Source: Megascapheus bottae (Eukaryota > Chordata > Mammalia > Rodentia > Geomyidae). From it: 64,000 bases of DNA. Positions 22,436 to 32,546 of this stretch are shown piece by piece; position 1 is the first letter of the stretch, and each line of letters starts with the position of its first letter. The position numbers were made by a program, and so were the translations under genes. Below the pieces are notes generated by a model, which was not told where the DNA came from, ran no database searches, and worked only from the letters and a program-made list of their open reading frames with translations. The DNA lies in assembly GCA_024803745.1 (NCBI GenBank), contig JANJXV010000025.1, positions 17,672,610 to 17,736,609 on the forward strand. The letters are read 5' to 3'.

Positions 22436-23457
22436 TAGGGATCCAAACTTCTTTCCAGCACTAACCTGGTTGAGGTTGCTGACAATAAACTTCATCCTTT
22501 CTAAAAAGGGGTCTTGATCTTTGGCTGGTCTGCCTTGCCATAGCGTTACCTCCTAAGCCTTGTCTGCATCCCCGGCTTTATGGAGGTCTCATTTGTCTTT
22601 GCTGTCTCCCTCTGTCTTTCAACCAATCCTTCCATTCTCAGCTAGATAGATGGTCTAGGGATGCTGAATAGAACCTACGCCTTTCAACTTGACATTCAGG
22701 ACAGTTCTTGGGAACTGCTCATTGCAATGGCAGAAGGAATTACTGACCTGTTGTAGCTGCGTATGGACACTTAAATGGGGCCACATCGTGCACAGGCCCC
22801 AGTTTGAGCCAAGATGCCCTTGAGACCCCACCAAGACTCCTGTGCAGACAGACCATCAGCTCCCAGCTTGCCTCTCATCTTTTCCTTCACTCCCTTGTGG
22901 GTGGTGGCCTGCTGGACCAAGGTCTAGACGCCAATGAATTCCAAAGCTTAGGAGCCAAGAAACCCAACCCAAACACCAAAAGACGAGGCAGTGAGCGCAT
23001 GCGCCTCGGCAGCGCGCTCCAGACCCAGCCCTGTAAATACAATGTATCTGCGCGACTCTCATGCATTTCTTGCTCGTTTCAGGCTATCATCTCCCAAACA
23101 AATAGCGTGGGTAGCACTCGAAACAATGGGATAAAGTCTTGGGGCCCTGCCCCAGGTGGAAATCAAAGGCTGGGCCCCTGGATTCCCTTCGCCTGTGCCA
23201 GCCTCGCTGCCTGCTTTGAATGACCACTAGGGGGATATTATTAACAGACTTTGCCGCCTCTCGGCACCAAGTACTTACAGACTCCTTTATATTAAGAAGA
23301 AAAAAAAATCAGCATGCTCCAAGCCCTAAAGTAAGAAACCCAAATACAGAAGCCTTCTGTGGAGCAGAGCAAGGTTTAAACCCCAGAGAGCCAAGTCTGC
23401 AGGGCTTCCAGTAACTCTAGGTGGACCAGAAGTCCCCGGGGGCGATATCCAGGGCTC

Positions 23458-23484
23458 ATTTGCATACCCAGAGTACATTGCACC
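23458..23484 (+). promoter_or_regulatory. U5 copy 1 distal element: octamer plus ZNF143-type site
   Basis: Octamer ATTTGCAT at 23458-23465, overlapping by one base TACCCAGAGTACATTGCACC, a good fit to the Staf/ZNF143 site. It begins 216 bp before the RNA start, where snRNA distal elements usually sit. Confidence 0.88.
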
Positions 23485-23611
23485 GAGCGCAAAGAGATTT
23501 TTTTTTCCATGAAATCCGTACTTATTCATTGCTTGAATCTTTTCAACCCATGAAATACAACTTAAAAAACGTGCATCTGAAACCTGTATATAGCACCTCT
23601 CTAGAAAAATA

Positions 23612-23630
23612 ACCACCATAGATGTAAAGG
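23612..23630 (+). promoter_or_regulatory. U5 copy 1 proximal sequence element
   Basis: ACCACCATAGATGTAAAGG lies at -62 to -44. It fits the vertebrate PSE pattern (ACC..TA....AAAG) bound by SNAPc. No TATA box follows, as expected for a Pol II snRNA gene. Confidence 0.8.
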
Positions 23631-23673
23631 GAGTAGGCTTTCTGAGGCCTCTGTGTCACAGCCGCAGCTTCTC

Positions 23674-23790
23674 ATACTCTGGTTTCTCTTCAGATCGTAT
23701 AAATCTTTCGCCTTTTACTAAAGATTTCCGTGGAGAGGAACAATTCTGAGTCATAAACCAATTTTTTGAGGCCTTGGGTCTACCAAGGCT
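23674..23790 (+). ncRNA. RNU5A-1: U5 spliceosomal RNA gene, copy 1 (variant near Sm site)
   Basis: A full-length U5 snRNA starts at ATACTCTGG. It has the invariant loop 1 (GCCTTTTACT, which holds exon ends during splicing), the Sm-protein site AATTTTTTG and a 3' hairpin with a 7-bp stem (GCCTTGG / CCAAGGC). The 5' stem carries GTATAAATC, as in U5B-type RNAs. Relative to copy 2 it has changes just upstream of the Sm site (AATTCTGAGTCATAAACC against AACTCTGAGTCTTAACCC) and a rebuilt 3' hairpin. All known promoter parts and a 3' box are present, so it is probably expressed. The symbol is a positional guess: it is the copy nearer PARP16, like human RNU5A-1. Confidence 0.93.
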
Positions 23791-23800
23791 ACGTTTTCCC

Positions 23801-23814
23801 GTTTAAAAGAAAGA
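23801..23814 (+). terminator. U5 copy 1 3' box
   Basis: GTTTAAAAGAAAGA starts 11 bases after the RNA end and matches the 3' box consensus GTTTN0-3AAARNNAGA that directs Integrator processing. Confidence 0.88.
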
Positions 23815-25193
23815 CAATAATGCCTCAGTGTACCTGCACTTTGCTTGGAGGCAATTCTGCCTTCTGCCTGGGTTAAAAAGGAACTGGTGGGTTGACTGAG
23901 GCAACTGAATGTACAGAAGAAGTTTTGGAAGAAATAAGGCTTTAATAATTAGTTTATTTATATGGGGGTGTCCTTTATGTTATCTTCTAGTAGTGGATGA
24001 TGTTCCTCTATCAGTTAAATTATTCCTTGATATAGCAAGTGTTAAATTGTAAAATATTGGTTGAACGTGTTCTACTAATAATTGTCATGCTCAATGGGTG
24101 TAGAAAATGTTTGTGAATAGGAATCTAACGTGCAAGAGTATGGGAAAATTGGCTGGCTGGAAGTGAGCTTGGATGGGGGGGGGGGGTGTTCCCAGATCGA
24201 GGAGTGGCAAAAAGAAAAGAAAAATTAAGACATGGTTTAATTCTTGTAAAATGTCTTGTTTACTATAAAGAAGTTTAGGTAATACTAAATAAAACCTCCA
24301 GGTCTACACATATCCTGTCTTTGTATAAAATGGTTGAAATAGAAGTGAGAAGTACCAATTCAAGAAGCAGAACAGAACCAGGCCTGAAATCCTAGTACTT
24401 AGGAGGTTGGGCCTGGAGCGTTCAAATGGTTAGAATGTCAGCCTGGAGGGGAAACGCCAAGGCCCCGAGTTCAAGTCCCAGTTCTGGAGCACACGCACAT
24501 ACACACCTTTCACTTCAATGGTGTGAAAAGTGAGTGTGCAATGTCTACATCAGCAACTGGCGGGCAAAAAAAATTAAGCTGACCGCACTGAGAGCAGGGA
24601 TTCGTGGGGGGGGGGGGGGGGCATAGGGAAGAATGATTGAAATGGGGTGTTAGCCAGCCACTGAGAGGACCTGACTGGTTGCAAAGTAAACCCTTTGTAC
24701 AACTTTCTAAACATAACAAAAATGTAATTTTAAAGGGGTTAAGAAATTAAAAAATAGCCCAAGAGTGTGGCCTAGTAGGTCAGGGCTTGCCTAGCATGCA
24801 TGAAGCAGTAGGTTCGATTCCTCAGTCCCAACAGAGACAGAAAAAAAAAGCCAAGACGGTGTAATTCCAATACTCAGAATTCTAGGGACAGGAAGACACA
24901 GTGTCTCCAATATGGAACGTGAAACACACAAGTTGAGAGTGATAGCCAGACGTTGCCTGAATACTCCACCGAGTGTATGGTACCCACTGCATACTCTTAT
25001 GCTTGCCATGGGATTTACGGGAAAAAAAGAAAAAAATTAAACCCCGGCATGCCCTTCCCTCGGTCGGACGCTTAACTCCCACCTACGGGAGGATTCCTCA
25101 CTATCTCTGAATTTTGTGTCCAACGATATTTTTTTTTTTCCGGATTTCTTTAGAAAATTGACATCCAAATTTCAAACATTTTAAAAATTAAAA

Positions 25194-25224
<31 letters not shown>

Positions 25225-25371
25225 AATGGCGATCTCCTAAGGAAATTCAACCCCAGACATTCCAAAATACAAACCAGACAACACCCGAGTCCGACCGGTC
25301 CCCTGGCCTCGCCCCCTGAAGGTCACGCAGCGGCTCTGAGCGCGGAAAGGGCGGGGACAGTAGCTCATCTC

Positions 25372-25398
25372 ATTTGCATACCCGTCGTGCCTTGCGCA
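25372..25398 (+). promoter_or_regulatory. U5 copy 2 distal element: octamer plus ZNF143-type site
   Basis: Octamer ATTTGCAT at 25372-25379 followed by TACCCGTCGTGCCTTGCGCA, again a Staf/ZNF143-like site. It starts 211 bp before the RNA start, nearly the same spacing as in copy 1. Confidence 0.88.
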
Positions 25399-25521
25399 CA
25401 GCACAAGTGCGAAACGGCCACGTGAAACTTCATTTTCCGCCTAGATGTGTGCAAAGAAGTTCCTTCAGGTAGAGCGATAGGAACGGTCTTCCTTGCGGCA
25501 CACGCACGTGTAATCCACCAC

Positions 25522-25540
25522 CGACCGTCAGCGTGATAGG
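25522..25540 (+). promoter_or_regulatory. U5 copy 2 proximal sequence element
   Basis: CGACCGTCAGCGTGATAGG at -61 to -43. The ACCGT core fits the PSE, while the A-rich 3' half is poorer than in copy 1. It was called mainly by position relative to the RNA start. Confidence 0.65.
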
Positions 25541-25582
25541 ATTTGCTGTTACCCGAGGTGTGCCTCACTGGAGCACGCATTC

Positions 25583-25698
25583 ATACTCTGGTTTCTCTTC
25601 AGATCGTATAAATCTTTCGCCTTTTACTAAAGATTTCCGTGGAGAGGAACAACTCTGAGTCTTAACCCAATTTTTTGAGGCCTTGTGTTTGCAAGGCT
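25583..25698 (+). ncRNA. RNU5B-1: U5 spliceosomal RNA gene, copy 2 (canonical)
   Basis: Full-length U5 snRNA of about 116 nt, with loop 1 GCCTTTTACT, ACTCTGAGTCTTAACCC before the Sm site AATTTTTTG, and a 3' hairpin GCCTTG / CAAGGC. I see no departure from the vertebrate U5B-type sequence apart from the hairpin loop. U5 joins the U4/U6.U5 tri-snRNP and aligns the two exons at the catalytic centre. It lies 1.9 kb from copy 1 in the same orientation, opposite to PARP16 and IGDCC3. The symbol is assigned by position and 5' stem sequence. Confidence 0.95.
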
Positions 25699-25710
25699 AT
25701 CTTTTCAATG

Positions 25711-25723
25711 GTTGAAAGAAAGG
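25711..25723 (+). terminator. U5 copy 2 3' box
   Basis: GTTGAAAGAAAGG begins 12 bases past the RNA end and is close to the snRNA 3' box consensus. Confidence 0.75.
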
Positions 25724-26516
25724 AATAATTCTATTAGCATTTGATATATGTTTATGCATGCTGCCTGTTCTAGTTAATAGCTTTGAGCTAAGACCATACC
25801 CATGTCAGATGCTTTTTATTTGTGTGCGTGAGTCCTGATGATGAGAACTCATGTATGATTTCATGTGCATGAATACAGATTTTGGGGCTTAATTTTAGTG
25901 CCTGAATAGCAAGGATTGCAGGTATGAACCTTCCCCACCTGTTCACTGAGACTCATTTATTGTCTCTTCTAGTGTCAGAAACAAGCATAGCCGATGGTGA
26001 TTGAGTTTCAGGCTATTCTCTATATATTACATATACACAGCTCTTTGTGGTTGTTGGAGATAAGGGCCTCACAGACTCTCCTACCCAGGCTAGTTTTGAA
26101 CTGGGATCCTCCCATCTCAGTATCCTGAGTAGCTAGCAGTTCAGGTGGTATCCAGATTCCCCCCCCCACTCCTTCCTGATTGTCCTTGAATCATGATCCT
26201 CAGACCTCAGTTACTTAATCGCTAGTATTCCAGGCGTGACCCACTGGCACCTGACCCCCTGGTGTTTCCATTTCTATTACACACATGACCTGTTCATTAT
26301 GGTGCCATCTTGAGCACTTTAGGTAGTGTGGTTGCTTAACTAGTCCATCCACAGAGCACAAAACATGTTCAGAAAGCCAAGGAACGTACCTATCACTTGA
26401 CCACAAGCACTACTTCTGGCTTTTTCTGAATATGTGGTACCAAGGAATCAAACTCAGGGATTCGTGCTAGTCAAGCACTCTACCTCTAGGCCACACTCCC
26501 AGCCCCTCGTGGTAAG

Positions 26517-26579
26517 CATGTTGGTTCAGTGTGTAAATTGGAATACAGTGTGTAGTTCATTTTTGAAAAGGAGGAGGGA
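26517..26579 (+). repeat. 63-bp local duplication, copy A
   Basis: CATGTTGGTTCAGTGTGTAA onwards matches 28068-28130 with about five or six differences. It is not part of any SINE seen here. Confidence 0.8.
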
Positions 26580-26710
26580 AGAGCAAAGGAGGAGAGCATT
26601 GAGGGCTGGGGGTGATTCGCCCCCAGTCCTGGCTCCAGGGGAATTCCTCCTGGCTGTGCAGGTGAGGAAGGAGTGGGTGGGAAAAGAACTCAGGGGAGTG
26701 GACAAAGAGG

Positions 26711-27125
26711 ACCAGAAGCCTGGCCTAGTGGTAGCGTGCTTGTCTAGCATACCCCAAGCCCTGGGTTCGATTCCTCAGTACCACATACACAGAAAAAGCC
26801 AGACGTGGGGCTGTGGCTCAAGTGGTAGAGCACTAGCCTTGAGAAAACTCAAGGACCTAGGACTGGCAAAAAAAAAAAAAAAAAAGGAAGTAGACAAAGA
26901 GCCTGGTGGTTCACACCTGCCATCCTAGCTAATCAGGGGGCTGAGATCTGAGGATCATGGTTCAAAGCCAGCCTGAGCAAGAAAGTCTGTAACACTCTTC
27001 CCTCCAATCAACCAGGAGAAAACCAGAAGTGGTGCTATGGCTCAAGTGGTAGAGTGGTAGCCTTGAGTGAAAGAGCTCAAGGACAGCACCCAGGCTCTGG
27101 GTTCAAGCCCCATGACTGATTAAAA
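26711..27125 (+). mobile_element. ID-type SINE followed by B1-type SINE
   Basis: The ID-type copy (26,711-26,885) has near-matching flanks (GTGGACAAAGAG and GTAGACAAAGAG). The B1-type copy spans 26,898-27,122. Confidence 0.8.
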
Positions 27126-28067
27126 TTTAAAAGAAGTGGACAAGGAGCAGAGATTGAGGGGAAAAATTTGGAAAAAGATGCCAAGGAAAGCTGCGCTGCA
27201 GAGACAAAGCAGCCCGAGTGGGGTTCCCACAGACTTCAGGCAGGAGCAGGAAGAAAGCAGACACAATGCCTGTCCTCTGCCTGGGGCAGTTTGTTCATGG
27301 CATCCCTGGAAACATGCCCAGTGCATAAATGACACTGTTTACTAGTTTTTGTTTTGTGTTGTTTTGGTCCTGATCCTGGAGCTTAAACTCAGGGCCTAGA
27401 TACCGTCCTTCAATGTTTTTGCTGGAGCTTCAGCATTTGAAGTACACCTCCAATTCCAGCTTTTTGGTGGTTCATTGGAAATAACAATTTCCTGGGCTTT
27501 CCTGCCTGGGCTGGATTTTTCCTGTGATCCTACAGCTAGGATAACTATTATTTTATAAGCAGAAAAAAAACCCAAACCTTGGGATCCAAACTGGGTTCTT
27601 CTATATCCAATCTGTGTCACCAGAAGCGTGTTTTCTGTTTGTCACTGAGAAGTGAACACAGAAGCTTCTGGAAAAATTGTGCAGCTCAAGGGAGGAGCGG
27701 TGGTTAGAAAGGGGACAACCTGAACATATGGCCCACCTCTCCTTTGTTGGCTTTTAGCAAATTAAAATTTATCTCTCAGGGAGGAAATGAGGGTCAGGTT
27801 GTTGTTGGGTTTTTTTCTTCCTCTTCTTAATGGGTCCTGATGAAGGAAATGAATCTGGGGGAGGGGTGGGATCAGACATCTGATCTACCCACTGGCCAGC
27901 TCAGCAAGATGGGGTGGGGGTCAGGGGTCTCTGTACCCTTAGAAGGAAGGCTGGGCCCAGTATGTTTTATTATATAATTAACCTTGACCCTTCTGGTTTC
28001 AAAGAGAGTGGATGGTTGGAAATAAATCAATAGTCTGGTCTGGTCACTTCAAGGGCTGGAAAAATTC

Positions 28068-28130
28068 CATGTTGGTTCAGTGTGTAAATTGGAAGAGAGT
28101 GTGCAATTCATTTTTGAAAGGGAGGAGGGC
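28068..28130 (+). repeat. 63-bp local duplication, copy B
   Basis: Same orientation as copy A, 1.55 kb away; flanking sequence is unrelated. Confidence 0.8.
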
Positions 28131-28754
28131 TTTAGGTCTAAAATTGAAATAAATTGCCTATCTGCTTCCCTAATCGAGCAATCGGAAGTCTTTATTGTGT
28201 GTATCTTTAGGGGGTAGAGGAGAGCAGGAGACAAGCTTTGTGACCCCTATGTGACCTTCAAGTTAGGCTGTACGGCAATGGACAGCTTGTCAGGTCTGGG
28301 TATAGCCTCACTCTAGTACCTGGCCTCTATCTTTGTGTGTGAGTGCACGTGTGTGTGTGCATGCCTGTGTGTATGTGTATGTGGGGGGGGGGTATGCATG
28401 TGCGTGTGCGTGTGCATGTGGGTCCTGGGGCTTAAACTCAGGGCCTGAATTTTCCCTGGGCTTCCACAGTTCCACTTAAGGCTTTGATGGAGTAGCTTAT
28501 TGGAGATAAGAGTTTCACAGGCTTTCCTGCCCAGATTGGCTTCGAACCACAGTTTTCTGAGCAGATAGGATGCCCTGTGCAGCTCCAGCTCTTTATGGCA
28601 TTGTCACACAAATCTAGAATATCTCCTCACCCTCTCCTACATTTCTGGGGGAACCCCCTGGCCTCTGGATGCTGAACAAATGCTTTACCACTGAACTGTG
28701 TCCCCAGGCTGTCTGGAATTTAATTAATTTGCTAATTAATTAAATTATTATTTT

Positions 28755-28935
28755 TTCTTTTTGCCAGTTCTAGGGCTTGAGCTCAGGGCCTAGGCACTGT
28801 CCTTGGGCTTTCTCAAGGCTAAAGCTCTACCATTTGAGCCACAACACCACTTCCAGCTTTTTCTAGGTATGTGGTACTGAGGAATTGAACCCAGGGCTTC
28901 ATGCATGCTACCACCAGGCCACACTCCTGTCCCCA
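28755..28935 (-). mobile_element. ID-type dimeric SINE
   Basis: TTGCCAGTTCTAGGGCTTGAG start; the ID half is shortened near CATGCATGCTACCACC. Confidence 0.78.
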
Positions 28936-29276
28936 GATTTCAGTCTCTAGGGTTACAGATGTGGGCTGAGAAGTGCATTCTTTTCCCGTCGTTTACTTGA
29001 AAGTGACACCAGACGTCGAGGGGACATCCACTGGATTTCACAGACAGGCAGCAGTAGAGCTGCTGGGGCTCGAACCTGAGTTCAAGCTCTTAAACCCTGG
29101 ACTACTGTCTCTTGAGGGATGACTGGAGCTTGTGTCAAAACTACTGGAGTACTCTGGGGCAGTGGAATCATGGCAGGTCCCCAGGCTATCTGCATTTGAG
29201 ACACATTCAACCCTCCTACAGGCAGAGCTTTCCATTCCTGGGTCTCCTCACCCTTCAGAAGAAAACCCAGAGTGGG

Positions 29277-29732
29277 ACATTGGTGGCTCCCATCTGTCCT
29301 CCGGGCTACTCAGGAGGCTGAGATCTGAGGATGATGGTTCAAAGCCAGCCTTAGCAGAAAGATTTGTTAAGACTTCTTCTTCTCCTCCTCCTCCTCCTCT
29401 TTCTTCTTTTTCCTCTTCTTCTTCTTCTTCTTCCATCCTGGGGCTTGAACTCAAGGTCTGGGCACTGTCCCTGAGCTTCTATTTGAGCTCCAGTGTCACT
29501 TGTGGCTTTTTCTGTTGTACTGAGGAATAAAACCCAGGATTTCATGCATGCTGGGCAAGCACTCTACCACTGGGCCATAATCCCTGCCCTGGTTAAGACT
29601 CTTATCTTCACTAAACTATTAAAGGGAGGGGGGAAAAAGCCAGAAATGGTGATACGTAGGCGATATGTCTCAAGTGTAGCATGCTGGCCTTGAGCAAAAA
29701 AGTTCAAGGACAGCACTCAAGCCTCCGGATCA
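29277..29732 (+). mobile_element. B1-type SINE split by a minus-strand ID-type copy
   Basis: The outer element breaks at TTAAGACT, which recurs after the inner copy (29,435-29,590). The inner tail is a CTT/CTC-rich tract (29,370-29,433). Confidence 0.75.
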
Positions 29733-29755
29733 ACACACACACACACACACACACA

Positions 29756-29787
<32 letters not shown>

Positions 29788-29792
29788 CACAT
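29733..29792. repeat. (CA)n(CGCA)n compound microsatellite
   Basis: CA run that changes into a GCAC/CGCA tetramer run at the end of a SINE. Confidence 0.95.
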
Positions 29793-30269
29793 TCAGGCCT
29801 GTAGATGTCAGCTCATCCTATTTAGAGCTTGTGTACGGGGCAGGGGATTGCAGGTAAACATATCTCAGTTGTTAAGTTCCATCAGACCTGAGTAGGGATT
29901 CAGGCCTGTTTCCCTGAAGTAATTCCAGAAGGTGGCAGCAAAACCTTCCAGACACAGCCCCTCTTCCCCGAGGCCAGAGGTCCCAGACTCTAGGGAGGCC
30001 AGGCCAAGCGAGGAGTCCCTTAAATGGATTATGGATTATTTCTTTATTCTGTCCACATAAGACACACCACACATTGCACATTCTCCCACACTTCGCCCAT
30101 GTCTCTTTGGTGGAGTGGAGAGTTTCCTGGGGCATCCAGAAGGGTCCAGGGTCCCCTCTGGCTGGCCCTGTCACTCTTGGGAGCCTTCTATGCTGGGTAA
30201 ATGGCACTCACAAGGGACATGTGTCCCCATGTATCCCAAATTAAATCAGACTTCTGTGTGTGTGCGAGT

Positions 30270-30740
30270 GTGTCAGTCCTGGGGCTTGAACTTGGAGCTT
30301 TTCAGCTCACGGCTAGTGCTCTACTTGGTTGGGTCACAACACCACTTCCGGTGTTCTGGTGGTTCACTGGAGATAAAAGTCTCACAGACTTTCGCGCCCA
30401 GGCTGGCTTTGAACCACGATTCTCAGCTTGCAGCCTCCTGAGTAGCTAGGATGGACAGGCGTAAGTCAGTGATGCTCGGTGAGGGCTAGAGTTTCAAACA
30501 GTGGCAGATGTTGAACACGAATGGCGCACACCTGTCCTCCTAGCCACTCAGGAGGCTGAGATCTGACCACAGTTCGAAGGCAACCCCGGCAGAAAAGTCT
30601 GTGAGACTGTTGTCTCCAGATAACCATCAAAAAGCCAGAAGTAGAGCTGTGGTTTACATGGTAGAGCACTAGCTTGGAATGAAAGATCTAAGGGTCAGTC
30701 CCAAGGCCTTGAGTGCAAGATGCAGTTTAGAAAAAAAAGA
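30270..30740. mobile_element. Convergent B1-type SINE pair
   Basis: Minus copy at 30,270-30,465 and plus copy at 30,515-30,740, about 50 bp apart. Confidence 0.75.
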
Positions 30741-31257
30741 AGTACCTCTAGGGGTGTCTCCTCTCCACCCAGCTCAGCCTCCCTGCAGCTGCCTCCCTCC
30801 TAGCCATGACGTCACTGAGAAGGCGTGCCCCTTGTCTTCAAGCCACGCCTCCTCAGCTTAGGTTAAACCTTAGCAGTCTTAAAGCACCTGGCTTCCTGGG
30901 CCTGCACTAACTGGACCATGGAGGGGCAGAGCAGCCTCACTAGAGGCCCTGGCTGGAGGCCTCCATTTCCTGATCTTTGTTTTCCTCTTTTGTTGGTTGT
31001 GAGGCTTGAATTCAGAGCCTGCGCCCTGTCCTTGAGTTTTTCTGCCAGGACTGGGATCTTCAGATCTCAGCCTTTTGAGGAGCTGGGATTACAGGGGTGA
31101 TCCACGCAACCCTGGATTCTCCTGAATGGAGAACAAATGGTCCCTCCCCGTAAGCCAGGTACACATGAGTTGACTCCATCTCTCTGCCCTACAAAACCCC
31201 TCACTGAACCAAAAGAAAAAAAAAGAACCTCCCAGGTTCACTTTGGCAAAGAGGACT

Positions 31258-31263
31258 TTTATT
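31258..31263 (-). terminator. IGDCC3: Candidate IGDCC3 polyadenylation signal AATAAA
   Basis: Minus-strand GACTGAATAAAAGTCC in unique sequence, about 2.55 kb after the stop codon. No comparable signal outside SINE tails lies closer to the stop. Confidence 0.55.
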
Positions 31264-31749
31264 CAGTCAACATGAGTAGTGTGACAAAGGTCAAGCCCCT
31301 CCTATTTATGTTCCCTTCCCAAGGGAAAGGGGGTTCAGAAGAAAAGTGGGCTACAAAGCTGATGAGGGGCTATCTTAGAGCCAGCAGAACCCCAGTATCT
31401 GCCCATCACTTGTGAGAAGGGAGTGACCACACTTCCTTAATTTGACACAACTCTAGTTTCCTAGGTAACAGAGAATTCTACTTTGTTCAGCTAATTCACT
31501 AATAATGTTGAGGATGGGGTGTCCCTAGAAGGAGAAGGGGCCAGGGACTACATTCTAGTTTTATTCTTAAGGAATACACTTTTATATATATATATGTGTG
31601 TGCATATATATAATTTTTTTCTTTTTCTTAAAAACAAAAGTTTTCCCTCTGCTATTAAAAAAATGATTCTGAGTATAACCAAAAATAGGTATTTTGTAGT
31701 CTCAAGGGTTTTTTTTTTTCTTCTTCTTTTTCCTTTTTTTTTTTTTTTT

Positions 31750-31933
31750 GTCAGTCGTGGGGTTTGAACTCTGGTCCTGGGCACTGTCCCTAAGCTCTTC
31801 ACGCCAGTTCCAGTTTTCTAGTGGTTCTTTAGAGATAAGAGACTCACAGGACTTTCATGCTCAGGCTGGCTTTGAACTGTGATCTCAGCCTCTTGAGTAG
31901 CTAGGATTACAGGCATGAGCCACAGGCGCCCAG
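31750..31933 (-). mobile_element. B1-type dimeric SINE
   Basis: GTCAGTCGTGGGGTTTGAAC to ATTACAGGCATGAGCCAC; right half shortened. Inside the inferred IGDCC3 3' UTR. Confidence 0.78.
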
Positions 31934-32051
31934 AGCTTTTTTGCCCTTTCTTTTTTTAAATCTAAATAGTTCAAAGAACACAACCAAAAGGAGACATAAA
32001 GTCACAAGAACATAACCCTTAAACACACCTCGTATAAAAATAGATCCTGGG

Positions 32052-32243
32052 ACCAGGAGTTTGGCCTAGTGGTAGAGTGCTTGCCTAGCATGCACGAAGA
32101 CCCAGGTTGGATTCCTCGGTACCACATACGTAAAAAAAAATCCCGAAGTGGTGCTGTGACTCAAATGGTAGAGTTCTGGCCTTGAGAAAGCCCAAGGACA
32201 GTGCTCAGGCCCTGAGTTCAAATCCTGGGACCGGCAAAAAGAA
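32052..32243 (+). mobile_element. ID-type dimeric SINE in the IGDCC3 3' UTR
   Basis: GGAGTTTGGCCTAGTGGTAG start and complete right half; antisense relative to the IGDCC3 transcript. Confidence 0.82.
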
Positions 32244-32497
32244 ATAGTTCCTGGCCATAATGGATGGTCCGTGCCACCGTTGGATGGGTGGGTGAGGCTG
32301 GTGGTAAGCCATGACACAGAAGGCGAGATGCACAGTACATCTAGGAGACAGACTTGTTCCAGGTAGGGACAGACATGTCACCCCACCCAGGCCCAGGAGG
32401 ACAGAAGAGGAGCTGTGGCTCAAGTGAAGGGTGCCAGCCTTGAGCAAAGAAAACTAAGGGAACAGCTCCCAAGTCCTGAGCTTAAGCCCCAGGACTG

Positions 32498-32498
<1 letters not shown>

Positions 32499-32544
<46 letters not shown>
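32499..32544. repeat. (CA)n microsatellite
   Basis: 46 bp of CA replacing the A-tail of a SINE right half (32,400-32,498). Confidence 0.95.

Positions 32545-32546
<2 letters not shown>

Larger units (their letters stand above)
20480..23455. other. Spacer between PARP16 promoter and U5 copy 1
   Basis: Mostly SINE copies between 20.58 and 22.44 kb, with unique DNA at 20.69-21.0 and 22.44-23.45 kb. The last kilobase is SINE-free. A GC-rich patch near 22,985-23,060 contains ATGCGC and GCGC clusters without a recognisable gene. Confidence 0.6.
25730..31230. other. Spacer between U5 copy 2 and the IGDCC3 3' end
   Basis: No gene found. SINEs alternate with unique segments (26.5-26.7, 27.6-28.4, 29.8-30.27 kb). 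A 63-bp unique segment occurs twice (26,517 and 28,068). Confidence 0.6.

Noticed and set aside
30679..30861. Small plus-strand open frame near 30.7 kb with CAAT/GC-like upstream motifs
   Set aside because: It starts within a SINE tail and has no codon or domain signature. TGACGTCA-like sequence at about 30,806 was noted but no transcript start could be supported.
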